Positions 1 to 7,844 of a DNA stretch of 64,000 bases are shown piece by piece. Source of the DNA: Rhodococcoides kyotonense (GTDB lineage: Bacteria > Actinomycetota > Actinomycetes > Mycobacteriales > Mycobacteriaceae); assembly GCF_900188125.1 (NCBI RefSeq), contig NZ_FZOW01000001.1, forward strand, positions 463,368-527,367, written 5' to 3'. Positions within the stretch are counted from its first letter, which is position 1. Every line of letters begins with the position of its first letter. The position numbers and the translations under genes were made by a program. The notes beneath the pieces are model-generated. The model made no database searches. It was not told the origin of the DNA and saw only the letters and a list, made by a program, of their open reading frames with translations.

Positions 1-1158
1 GATGCCCTCGGCCTTGACCTTCTCGGCGACCGTCGACAAATCGGCACGCACCTCGCGCTGCGTCCGCATGGTTCCCTCCTGCACGACGAGAACCGGCGTC
101 GACGCCTGCCTGCCGCCGTCGATCAGCACCTTGGCGAACTTGTCGATGCGCTCGACGGCCATGAGCAGAACGAGGGTGCCCTTCAGCTTCGCGAGTGCGT
201 CCCAGTCGACCAGCGAATCCGGGTGGTCGGGCGCGACGTGCCCGCTGACGACGACGAACTCGTGCGTCACTCCGCGATGTGTGACCGGAACGCCTGCAGC
301 GGACGGCACCGAGATGGCGCTCGTGATGCCCGGAACGACCGTGACGGGGATGCCCTCGGCGGTGAGAGCCTCCAGCTCCTCGTAGCCACGGCCGAACACG
401 TACGGGTCGCCGCCCTTGAGCCGCACGACGAACTTGCCTGCCTTGGCGCGATCGATCAATGCCTCGTTGATGGCCTCCTGCGCCATCGCGCGGCCGTACG
501 GGATCTTCGACGCATCGATGACCTCGACGTGCGGTCCGAGTTCGGCGATCAACTCCGGAGGCGCGAGCCGGTCGGTGACGACGACGTCGGCGTACGCGAG
601 CAGCTTGCGTCCACGAACCGTGATGAGGTCGGGATCACCGGGGCCGCCGCCGACGAGTGCGACGCCGGTGTGCGGTGCGTGCGTCGTATCGGTGATGAGG
701 CCCGACTGCAGTGCCTCGACGACGGCATTGCGCACCGACGCCGAGCGACGGTGGTCACCGCCCGCGAGAAGACCCAGGGTCAGCCCGTCGTATTCACCGG
801 ATGCGGGTGTGACCGCGGTGCCGTCCCGCGCGATGTCGGCGCGGACACAGAAGATCCTCGACCGTTCCGCGTCGGCCACGATCGCAGCGTTGGTATCGGC
901 CTCGTCGGTGCACGCGATCGCGTACCACGCGCCGTCCAGGTCCCCGTCGGCATAGTCACGCAGTTCGAGCGTGATCTGCCCGAACGACGCCATCGCCTCG
1001 ACCGCGGGCGTCGCCTCGCGGGTGACCACGTGCACGTGCGCGCCCGAGCTGATCAACAGCGGCAAGCGTCGCTGCGCCACGGTGCCGCCACCGACGACGA
1101 CGACGCGTCGCCCCGACAGATTCAGGCCGACGAGATAGGGAGAATCAGTCGCATCCAC
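1..1158 (-). CDS. cysG: Uroporphyrinogen-III C-methyltransferase / sirohaem synthase fusion (CysG/CobA type), 3' end missing
   Basis: This bifunctional enzyme methylates uroporphyrinogen III to precorrin-2 with SAM, then oxidises it and inserts iron. It supplies sirohaem and feeds cobalamin synthesis. I translated the minus strand by hand. The start is GTG at 1158 (VDATDSPYLVGLNLSG), followed by an NAD-binding glycine loop VVVVGGGTVAQRR near residue 20. The methyltransferase domain follows from about residue 165, with ALVGGGPGDPDLITVRG and VVRLKGGDPYVFGRG, the SAM-binding signatures of the tetrapyrrole methylases. 386 codons are present and no stop is reached, so only the last few dozen residues should be missing. 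The ABC-F gene ends 11 bases upstream, so co-transcription is likely. The Shine-Dalgarno is weak. The family call is secure; the exact start is less so. Confidence 0.9.
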   Translation of the reverse strand, partial: MDATDSPYLVGLNLSGRRVVVVGGGTVAQRRLPLLISSGAHVHVVTREATPAVEAMASFGQITLELRDYADGDLDGAWYAIACTDEADTNAAIVADAERSRIFCVRADIARDGTAVTPASGEYDGLTLGLLAGGDHRRSASVRNAVVEALQSGLITDTTHAPHTGVALVGGGPGDPDLITVRGRKLLAYADVVVTDRLAPPELIAELGPHVEVIDASKIPYGRAMAQEAINEALIDRAKAGKFVVRLKGGDPYVFGRGYEELEALTAEGIPVTVVPGITSAISVPSAAGVPVTHRGVTHEFVVVSGHVAPDHPDSLVDWDALAKLKGTLVLLMAVERIDKFAKVLIDGGRQASTPVLVVQEGTMRTQREVRADLSTVAEKVKAEGI

Positions 1159-1169
1159 AGGAGCAAACG

Positions 1170-2852
1170 CTACCGCGCCCGAGTCACACGCTTCTCGTCC
1201 CATACGGGCTCACCGGATTCGTAGACGCGCCCGTCCGATCCGAACACCAGGAATCGGTCGAAGCTCCTGGCGAACCAGCGGTCGTGAGTGACCGTGATTA
1301 CCGTTCCTTCGAACGCGGCGATCGCATCCTGCAGTGAATCCGCGGACAGCAGGTCCAGGTTGTCGGTCGGTTCGTCGAGAAGGAGCATGCTGGCACCGGA
1401 CAGTTCGAGAAGAAGAATCTGGATGCGTGCCTGCTGCCCGCCCGACAGGTTGTCGTAGAGCTGTTCCGCGGCGAGCGCGAGGCCGTATCGGTCGAGTGCG
1501 CGACTTGCCGCTTCGCGTCCCATGCCGTCGCGGTGCTCGTTACCCATGTGCAGAATGTCGAGCAGCGTTTTACCTGCCAGGTCCGGGCGCGTATGCGTCT
1601 GCGCGAACAGCCCCGGCCGCACTCGGGCACCCAGCACTGCCGTGCCGGTGTGCAGCACAGGTGCGATCTCGAGTTCCTGGACGGGAAGGTGCTCACGTTC
1701 GGGATCGGTGCCGCCCGCGGCGAGCAACCTCAGAAAGTGCGATTTTCCCGACCCGTTGGAACCGAGTACCGCGACACGATCGCCGAACCAGATCTCGGTA
1801 TCGAACGGCTGCATCAGACCGGTCAGCTCGAGTTCGGTGCACACGAGCGCGCGCTTCGCGGTACGGCCGCCGTGCAGACGAACGGTCACCTTCTGCTTCA
1901 GCGGTACCGCCTCGGGGGGCCCGACCTCCTCGAAGCGGGCCAGGCGCGTCTGTGCGGCGTGATAGCGGGCCGCAATTCCGTCGTTGAACTTGGCCTTCTC
2001 GCGCAGCCGCAGAACGAGTGCACGGAGCTTGACGCGCTCCTCGTCCCATCGTCGACGCAGCTCGTCGAGGCGAGCGTTCCGGTCCTCACGCGCTTGGTAG
2101 TAGGTGTCGAACCCACCGCCGTGCACCCACGACGACGCCCCCGCCACACCCGGTTCCAGCGTCACGATGCGTGTTGCGGCGTTGGCGATCAGTTCGCGGT
2201 CGTGGCTGATGAACAGGACGGATTTCGGCGATTCGCGAATCGTCTTCTCCAGCCATCGTTTTCCCGGAACGTCGAGATAGTTGTCCGGCTCGTCGAGGAG
2301 CAGCAACTGGTCCGGTCCCCCGAACAATGCCTCGAACACGAGCCGTTTCTGTTCACCGCCGCTGAGGGTCGCGGCGGCTCGCCATTTGGCCCGATCGAAC
2401 GGCATCCCGAGAGCGGACATCGTCACCTCGTCCCAGAAGGGTTCGAGTTCGTAGCCGCCGACGTCGCCCCAATCCGACAGCGCCGACGCGTATTTCAGCT
2501 GAGTCTTCTCGTCGTCGGCCTCGATCATCGCGTTCTCGGCAGCGTCGAGCGCTGCTGCGGCAGCCTGCACGGACGGAGCTGCGACGGACAACAGCAGATC
2601 CCGAACAGTCGAATCGTCACGTAATTGGCCGACGAATTGGCGCATCACCCCGAGCGAACCCGAGCGCGTCACCGAACCGTCGTCGGGCTCGATGTCGCCT
2701 GCGACGATGCGCGTCAGTGTCGTCTTCCCGGTCCCGTTCGGCCCGATCAAGGCAGTCTTCGCGCCGTCGCCGACTCGAAATCCGACGCCGCCGAGCAGTT
2801 GTCTCCCGTCGGGAAGGAAGTAGTCGATGTCGGTCAGTTCGAGATGAGCCAC
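1170..2852 (-). CDS. ABC-F family ATP-binding protein
   Basis: A soluble tandem ATPase of the ABC-F family, which acts on ribosomes as translation factors or antibiotic-protection proteins and has no membrane domain. The 560 residues hold two nucleotide-binding domains. The first has Walker A GPNGTGKT near residue 37, signature LSGGEQKR near 165 and Walker B LLLLDEPDNYLD. The second has GSNGSGKS near 370, LSGGQQARIQ and LLLDEPTDNLDL. A charged linker (ARLDELRRRWDEERVKLRALVLRLREKAKF) separates them, as in the family. The GTG at 2852 gives the usual start (VAHLELTDIDYFLPDG); a TTG three codons upstream is possible. It lies 15 bases after the phosphatase gene and just before cysG. The precise role (housekeeping or resistance) cannot be read from the sequence. 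Confidence 0.88.
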   Translation of the reverse strand: MAHLELTDIDYFLPDGRQLLGGVGFRVGDGAKTALIGPNGTGKTTLTRIVAGDIEPDDGSVTRSGSLGVMRQFVGQLRDDSTVRDLLLSVAAPSVQAAAAALDAAENAMIEADDEKTQLKYASALSDWGDVGGYELEPFWDEVTMSALGMPFDRAKWRAAATLSGGEQKRLVFEALFGGPDQLLLLDEPDNYLDVPGKRWLEKTIRESPKSVLFISHDRELIANAATRIVTLEPGVAGASSWVHGGGFDTYYQAREDRNARLDELRRRWDEERVKLRALVLRLREKAKFNDGIAARYHAAQTRLARFEEVGPPEAVPLKQKVTVRLHGGRTAKRALVCTELELTGLMQPFDTEIWFGDRVAVLGSNGSGKSHFLRLLAAGGTDPEREHLPVQELEIAPVLHTGTAVLGARVRPGLFAQTHTRPDLAGKTLLDILHMGNEHRDGMGREAASRALDRYGLALAAEQLYDNLSGGQQARIQILLLELSGASMLLLDEPTDNLDLLSADSLQDAIAAFEGTVITVTHDRWFARSFDRFLVFGSDGRVYESGEPVWDEKRVTRAR

Positions 2853-2867
2853 ACCGGTCAATCTATG

Positions 2868-4541
2868 TCAGAGCGTCAATGTCTTTTCGGCCGTCGTCGT
2901 GAGCGTCTGTCGGCCGACCGCGTCGACGTGCGCGTGCTCGACACGGACCCGGGCCGAATCGCCGTCGGCAGTGAGCAGCATGACACCGTTGTCGAACCAG
3001 GGTCCTGCCTCTGCCTCCCATCGCGCGTCGACGGGCGGGACCTTCGCCGTCCGTGCCAGGCGAGCGAGCAGTCGCGCGACGGGCTTGCGAATCGCCAACC
3101 GGTTGACCGCCCGGATCGGAAGATCGAGCGGATTCCGGAACGGTGACATCGTGAGTTGATACGTCGCAGGCACGTGCCTGCCGCCCAGACCGAAATCGGC
3201 GCGCGCGACATACGAGCAGTGCACATCGCCGGAGAGCCACAGGATGCTGGCCGGAGGATTCGCGGACCGAGACAATTCCCGAGTCAGAGATGCCATGTCT
3301 TCGAACGACTTTCCGAACGCCGCCCAGTGCTCGAGGTCGAGATCGATGCGCAGCTTCTCACCGAGCTTGGCCATCGTCTTACCCCAACTACCCTGCGCCA
3401 CAGCCTCGTTCCACTGCTCCAGATGATGCAGAGCCGGAAGCATCAGAAACGGCAACGAAGAACCGAACAGGATGTGCCGCGGTGACCCTTCGAGCGCACG
3501 CTCGCGTACCCATGCCCACTCCACGTCGTCGACCATGCGCCTGTTGTCCGGATCGAGATTTCGCGAACACCGCGAGTCGATCATGATCAAGCGGGTGTCG
3601 CCGAAGTCTCGGAAGAAACTCCACCGCCCCGTGTCCGGATGGTCGTCGACCCGCAGCGAGAAGTCGGCGAGCAGCTTCTCACGTTCGGCGTCGGAGCCTG
3701 CGGCGCGCACCTTCTCGTACAGGTCGTCGCGTGCGAGCTCGTCGGGCGAGAGATTCCCCAGGTGCTGATACACCCAGTACGACGAGAACGCGCCGACGAC
3801 GCGGTCCTTCCACCACGGCCGCGTCTCGATGTCGGCGCGCCACGACGCCGAGGAGTTCCAGTCGTCGCGCAGGTCGTGATCGTCGAGAATCATGCACGAC
3901 GGGACACTGGCGAGCAGCGTTCTGACCGGCTCGACGCCCCACGACTCGTGGTAGAGCCACGAGTACTCCTCGAAGTCGCAGATCTCGTTCTCGGCGTCGG
4001 TGCCGCGCGCGCCTGCGGGCCCGTCGCCGGCCCGACGTCGCGCATGCAGTCGATCGAGAATCTCGGGCGACGGGTCGTCGGCATACACCTGGTCACCCAG
4101 AAGAAGGAGAGCTTGCGGCCATTCGCTCGGATCCTGGCCCGTCATGCGGGTACCGAGGCCGGCGAGCGCGTCGGCGCCGATGCGTTGGAGCGAATCGTCA
4201 CCGTAGTCGTCACCTCGGCGACAGGATCCGAACGCGAACGTCACGGGACCGTCGGGGTCGCCCGTGTGAATCGACGCCCTGCCGTCCACCGGCCAGACCC
4301 TCGCGCCCTCGAACGAAACCTCGTAGTCGATGGTGGTATTCGCAGGAAGCGACGTCAGCGCCACCAGCGCGTAGTGGTGGCCGTGCACTCCCCACGTCCG
4401 CGCACTGCCGGTCTCCCCCACCGACGTCCGAACTTCGACGGTTCCCGGGGCGTCGAACTCGAACCAGAACGTCGCGTCGTCGACGCCGACATAGCGAACG
4501 AGTGGGCCGAGGACGAGAGGGGATGCAGTCACCTCCCACAC
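2868..4541 (-). CDS. PhoD-like phosphatase family protein (metallophosphatase)
   Basis: 557 residues resembling the PhoD/alkaline phosphatase D superfamily, metal-dependent phosphodiesterases or phosphomonoesterases. A short N-terminal beta domain (LVRYVGVDDATFWFEFDAPGTVEVRT) precedes the catalytic domain. That domain shows VTFAFGSCRRGDDYGDD near residue 100, LLLGDQVYADDPS near 145, MILDDHDLRDDWN near 220 and a late LSGDVHCSYVARADFG, the metal-ligand segments of this fold. No convincing signal peptide is seen, unlike secreted PhoD proteins, so it is probably cytoplasmic. The gene lies 37 bases after the LLM oxidoreductase and 15 before the ABC-F gene, suggesting one transcript. The GTG at 4541 is used; a GTG three codons in is an alternative. 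The substrate is unknown. Confidence 0.8.
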   Translation of the reverse strand: MWEVTASPLVLGPLVRYVGVDDATFWFEFDAPGTVEVRTSVGETGSARTWGVHGHHYALVALTSLPANTTIDYEVSFEGARVWPVDGRASIHTGDPDGPVTFAFGSCRRGDDYGDDSLQRIGADALAGLGTRMTGQDPSEWPQALLLLGDQVYADDPSPEILDRLHARRRAGDGPAGARGTDAENEICDFEEYSWLYHESWGVEPVRTLLASVPSCMILDDHDLRDDWNSSASWRADIETRPWWKDRVVGAFSSYWVYQHLGNLSPDELARDDLYEKVRAAGSDAEREKLLADFSLRVDDHPDTGRWSFFRDFGDTRLIMIDSRCSRNLDPDNRRMVDDVEWAWVRERALEGSPRHILFGSSLPFLMLPALHHLEQWNEAVAQGSWGKTMAKLGEKLRIDLDLEHWAAFGKSFEDMASLTRELSRSANPPASILWLSGDVHCSYVARADFGLGGRHVPATYQLTMSPFRNPLDLPIRAVNRLAIRKPVARLLARLARTAKVPPVDARWEAEAGPWFDNGVMLLTADGDSARVRVEHAHVDAVGRQTLTTTAEKTLTL

Positions 4542-4578
4542 ACTGCACCGAGGACGGCCGACTCGCCAGCCCTGCCGG

Positions 4579-5430
4579 TCACGGATGTACGAAAAGCTTG
4601 CCCGCGAGGCGCTCGAGGTAGGCCAGCACGTCCTCCTCCGACTTGTCCGGCATGCCGTAGACGACTTCGGTCACACCTATTTCTTCCCATCGAGCGAGCT
4701 TGTCGGGGTCCGGCTTGAAGTCGAGTACGACGACCTTCGGATCCCCTGCGCGTCCGCCCTCCCGCCACATCTGCTGCAGCCGACCGACACGAGTCTCGAT
4801 GTCCTGCTCACCCGGAGTGGTGATCCACCCGTCCGCCGACTTCACGATCCATGCGAAGTTCTTGTCGGTTCCCGCCGCGCCGACGTAGGTCGGGATCGCC
4901 GCGCCCTGCACCGGTTTCGGCCACACCCAGCTCGGGCCGAATTCGACGAACTCGCCCGCGTACTGCGCTTGCTCGTCGGACCACAGCGCCCGCATCGCGT
5001 CGAGATACTCGCGCAACATCGTGCGACGCCGTTTCGGTGGTACTCCGTGGTCGGTCAATTCGTCGACGTTCCACCCGAATCCGACACCGAGCACGACGCG
5101 GCCGCCGCTCAGATGATCCAGCGAAGCAATCGATTTCGCGAGCGTGATGGGATCGTGTTCGACGGGTATCGCCACGGCGGTGCCGAGCTCGATGCGCGAC
5201 GTCACAGCAGCGGCGGTGGACAGGGACACCCACGGATCCAGGGTGCGCGCGTAGCGGTCGTCGGGCAGCGACGAGTCACCGGTCAGCGGGTGCGCGGCCT
5301 CGCGCTTGACCGGGATGTGGGTGTGTTCGGGGACGTAGAACGAATCGAACCCGAGCCTCTCCCCCGCCGACGCAGCGGCGGCAGGGGTGATCCCACGGTC
5401 GGAGGTGAAGAGCACGAGGCCGAAGCGCAT
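4579..5430 (-). CDS. LLM-class (luciferase-like) F420-dependent oxidoreductase
   Basis: A 283-residue TIM-barrel enzyme of the bacterial luciferase-like superfamily; actinobacterial members often use coenzyme F420. The start MRFGLVLFTSDRGITPAAAAS is typical, followed by LGFDSFYVPEHTHIP and then LGTAVAIPVEHDPITLAKSIASLDHLSGGRVVLGVGFGW, the signature core of these proteins. The start at 5430 is chosen because the family begins there; a longer open frame upstream runs through the 3' end of cobE. A KstR-like operator lies 9-22 bases upstream, which suggests control by a sterol-catabolism repressor (inference). The substrate is unknown, and FMN use instead of F420 cannot be excluded. Confidence 0.85.
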   Translation of the reverse strand: MRFGLVLFTSDRGITPAAAASAGERLGFDSFYVPEHTHIPVKREAAHPLTGDSSLPDDRYARTLDPWVSLSTAAAVTSRIELGTAVAIPVEHDPITLAKSIASLDHLSGGRVVLGVGFGWNVDELTDHGVPPKRRRTMLREYLDAMRALWSDEQAQYAGEFVEFGPSWVWPKPVQGAAIPTYVGAAGTDKNFAWIVKSADGWITTPGEQDIETRVGRLQQMWREGGRAGDPKVVVLDFKPDPDKLARWEEIGVTEVVYGMPDKSEEDVLAYLERLAGKLFVHP

Positions 5431-5438
5431 CCTCGCAT

Positions 5439-5452
5439 TAGAACGTGTTCTA
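5439..5452. promoter_or_regulatory. Candidate KstR operator upstream of the LLM oxidoreductase
   Basis: The 14-mer TAGAACGTGTTCTA matches the KstR consensus TNNAACNNGTTNNA at every fixed position and is palindromic apart from its two central bases. It overlaps the cobE stop codon (5450-5452) and ends 9 bases before the ATG of the LLM gene. A repressor bound here would cover the promoter-proximal region of LLM. KstR is the TetR-family repressor of cholesterol catabolism in mycobacteria and rhodococci. Function is inferred from the match alone. Confidence 0.6.
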
Positions 5453-5812
5453 GTCGTCGACGCAAGCGATCGCGACGCTGATGGTGCCGATGTTCGTCTT
5501 GGGGACCAGCGGCCGACCGCCACCGCTACCCAGAGATGCGGCAGCCTCCGCGACACTCGCGGACCCGGTGCGCTGATGTACGCGCCTCGACGGGTTCGAC
5601 ACGGTCACCTGCGCGAGCTCCTCGGCCGTCCACAGCGTCAACGGCACTCCGAGAGCGAGGGCGACGGGCCCGAGGGCATCGGCCTTGGATTCGAGCGTTG
5701 CGATCGACACCAGCACCCATCCCTGCTCGACGACCGAACGGATCGCATCGACACATCGTTCGGTCGTCGCACTGCTCGACGCTCCGACTCCCGCGACGAC
5801 GCGTTCAGGCAT
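5450..5812 (-). CDS. cobE: Cobalamin biosynthesis protein, CobE / CbiG C-terminal type
   Basis: A 120-residue stand-alone version of the CbiG C-terminal domain (CobE), a small accessory protein of corrin-ring synthesis. The start MPERVVAGVGASSSATTERC carries the glycine-rich N-terminal strand-loop typical of the family. The middle (LVSIATLESKADALGPVALALGVPLTLWTAEELAQV) and end (SVAEAAASLGSGGG then LVPKTNIGTISVAIA) also fit. The ATG at 5812 overlaps the cobB stop by 8 bases (ATGCCTGA), so translation is coupled to cobB. The gene ends inside a KstR-like operator. The exact catalytic role of this domain is not established. Confidence 0.82.
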   Translation of the reverse strand: MPERVVAGVGASSSATTERCVDAIRSVVEQGWVLVSIATLESKADALGPVALALGVPLTLWTAEELAQVTVSNPSRRVHQRTGSASVAEAAASLGSGGGRPLVPKTNIGTISVAIACVDD

Positions 5813-7220
5813 CGGCGGTGAGACGCACAGCGAAGCGTGAACATTCCCGAACGAATCGAGCGACCGAGTCGGGATTGCCCGCCGGATGCGTGTGCAGATA
5901 CGACGCATGCACGTTTCCGTGGACGAATCCCTCACGGACGACGGACTTCTGCGCGGTGCGGCTGGGATTGCGCCACCCCCACGCAGGCGTCGGATGCTCC
6001 GAGACGACGTCGACGAGCATCGTGCGGTGGAATTCGTGACCGGTCACCCGAGCACCCGCGGGGAACAGCACCGAATCGTGCAGTGCCACGGCGTCGCGAT
6101 ACCCGAGCGTCAGCGCCGACGAGAATCGCGCCTCGACGTCGAGGACGCCCGCCATCGCATGCCCGTCGAGCCGTCGCGACAGGTACAGCAGCCCTGCGCA
6201 TTCGGCATGAATCGGCATTCCTGCCGCGGCGACTCGCTCGACGTCCGCCAGCAACCGACCGTTCGACGCCAACGCCTCGGCATGCTCCTCGGGGAACCCG
6301 CCCGGCACGATGACGCCCGCCGTTCCCGCCGGGAGACCGTCACTCAGCGGGTCGAACACCGCCACGTCGGCGCCCGATGCGCGGAGCAACTCCACGTGCT
6401 CGGCGTAACCGAACGTGAACGCAGCGCCACCCGCGATCGCGACGACCGGTCGAGTCGAATTCACCTCGCCCACTTCGGTATTCGCGTCCCATTCGGACAC
6501 GGACACCGACGACGACGCCAATGACCGAATGGCCGCAAGATCGACGTGTTCGGCGACGAGAGCAGTCATCGCATCGACGGCCGCCGCAGCGGACTCACCG
6601 TGCTCGAGAGCAGTGATCAACCCGAGATGCCGTGACGGAACTGCCAATTCGGCCATCCGCGGCAGCGAGCCGAGCACCGGTATCCCGACGCGATCGCACG
6701 CCTGCCGCAACACCTCTTCGTGCCGCGGACTGCCCACACGATTCAGGATGACACCACCGATTCGCACCGAGGAGTCGAAGGTCGAAAACCCGTGCAGCAC
6801 AGCGGCAAGACTCTGACTGTGTCCTCGCGCGTCCACGACGAGCACGACGGGCGCACCCAGCATCGCGGCGACCGATGCCGTCGACCCCTCAGCTGAGGCG
6901 CCCCCGGCACCACTCATGTCGATCTTGCCGTCGAACAGTCCCATGACGCCCTCGACGACCGCGATGTCGCATCCTGCACTGCCATGACGGAACAGCGGCC
7001 CGATGCGCTCGGCACCGACCATCACCGCGTCGAGGTTGCGGCCCGGCAGTCCCGTCGCGAGCGCGTGATAGCCAGGGTCGATGTAGTCGGGTCCGACCTT
7101 GAACGGTGCGACGCGGTGCCCCGCGGCGCGTAGTGCCCCCATCAGGCCGGTCGCCACCGTCGTCTTCCCGCTTCCCGACGCGGGTGCGGCGACGACGACA
7201 GCCGGAGCCGAGGTCACCAT
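5805..7220 (-). CDS. cobB: Cobyrinate / hydrogenobyrinate a,c-diamide synthase
   Basis: A glutamine- and ATP-dependent amidotransferase that amidates the a and c side chains of the corrin ring. Of 471 residues, the N-terminal half is a dethiobiotin-synthetase-like ATPase with P-loop PASGSGKTTVATGL near residue 13 and PFKVGPDYIDPGYH near 40. The C-terminal half is a class I glutamine amidotransferase with VIVPGGFPEEHAEAL and the nucleophile Cys in HAECAGLLYLSR near residue 340. It overlaps cobO upstream (7 bases) and cobE downstream, giving tight coupling in the riboswitch-led operon. Whether the substrate is the cobalt form (aerobic versus late insertion) cannot be read from sequence. Confidence 0.93.
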   Translation of the reverse strand: MVTSAPAVVVAAPASGSGKTTVATGLMGALRAAGHRVAPFKVGPDYIDPGYHALATGLPGRNLDAVMVGAERIGPLFRHGSAGCDIAVVEGVMGLFDGKIDMSGAGGASAEGSTASVAAMLGAPVVLVVDARGHSQSLAAVLHGFSTFDSSVRIGGVILNRVGSPRHEEVLRQACDRVGIPVLGSLPRMAELAVPSRHLGLITALEHGESAAAAVDAMTALVAEHVDLAAIRSLASSSVSVSEWDANTEVGEVNSTRPVVAIAGGAAFTFGYAEHVELLRASGADVAVFDPLSDGLPAGTAGVIVPGGFPEEHAEALASNGRLLADVERVAAAGMPIHAECAGLLYLSRRLDGHAMAGVLDVEARFSSALTLGYRDAVALHDSVLFPAGARVTGHEFHRTMLVDVVSEHPTPAWGWRNPSRTAQKSVVREGFVHGNVHASYLHTHPAGNPDSVARFVRECSRFAVRLTADA

Positions 7221-7834
7221 TCGATTCCGCGCTGGCCCTTGCGGCCGGCGTCCATCGGGTGTTTCACCTTGGTCATCTCGGTGACCAGGTCGGCAGCATC
7301 GATCAGTGCCTGCGGTGCGTCACGGCCGGTGATGACGACGTGTTGATTGCCGGGGCGGTTCCTCAGGACCTCCACGACTTCGTCCACGTCGACCCAGCCC
7401 CACTTCAGTGGATACGTGAACTCGTCCAGAACGTAGAAGCGATGCGCCTCGTCGGTCAATCTGCGGGCGATCTCGGTCCAGCCTTCGGCGGCCGCGGCGG
7501 CATGATCGACCTCCGACCCCTTCTTGCGGGTCCACGACCAGCCCTCGCCCATCTTGTGCCATTCGACGGCGCCGCCGACGCCCGACTGTTCATGCAGCTC
7601 ACCGAGCGTTCGGAACGCCGCCTCCTCGCCGACCTTCCACTTCGCGCTCTTGACGAACTGGAAGACACCGACGTCGAACCCCTGATTCCACGCACGCAAC
7701 GCCATGCCGAAAGCAGCGGTGGACTTGCCCTTGCCTGGCCCGGTGTGGACCGCGAGGACTGGCTGATTGCGACGTTGCCGGGTCGTCAGACCGTCGGCGG
7801 GGACGGATCCGGGAAGAGGCACTCCCTGTGGCAT
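7214..7834 (-). CDS. cobO: Cob(I)yrinic acid a,c-diamide adenosyltransferase
   Basis: 206-residue CobO/CobA-type adenosyltransferase, which transfers the 5'-deoxyadenosyl group of ATP to cobalt(I) corrinoids. The P-loop HTGPGKGKSTAAFG lies near residue 32. VGVFQFVKSAKWKVGEE, GWSWTRKKGSEVDHA and FYVLDEFTYPLKWGWV are family segments. The ATG at 7834 follows AGGGAGCGGGAC, a good Shine-Dalgarno; a longer open frame upstream runs through the chelatase gene and is not used. Its stop overlaps the cobB start, and the chelatase gene ends 10 bases upstream. Confident call. Confidence 0.95.
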   Translation of the reverse strand: MPQGVPLPGSVPADGLTTRQRRNQPVLAVHTGPGKGKSTAAFGMALRAWNQGFDVGVFQFVKSAKWKVGEEAAFRTLGELHEQSGVGGAVEWHKMGEGWSWTRKKGSEVDHAAAAAEGWTEIARRLTDEAHRFYVLDEFTYPLKWGWVDVDEVVEVLRNRPGNQHVVITGRDAPQALIDAADLVTEMTKVKHPMDAGRKGQRGIEW

Positions 7835-7844
7835 GTCCCGCTCC

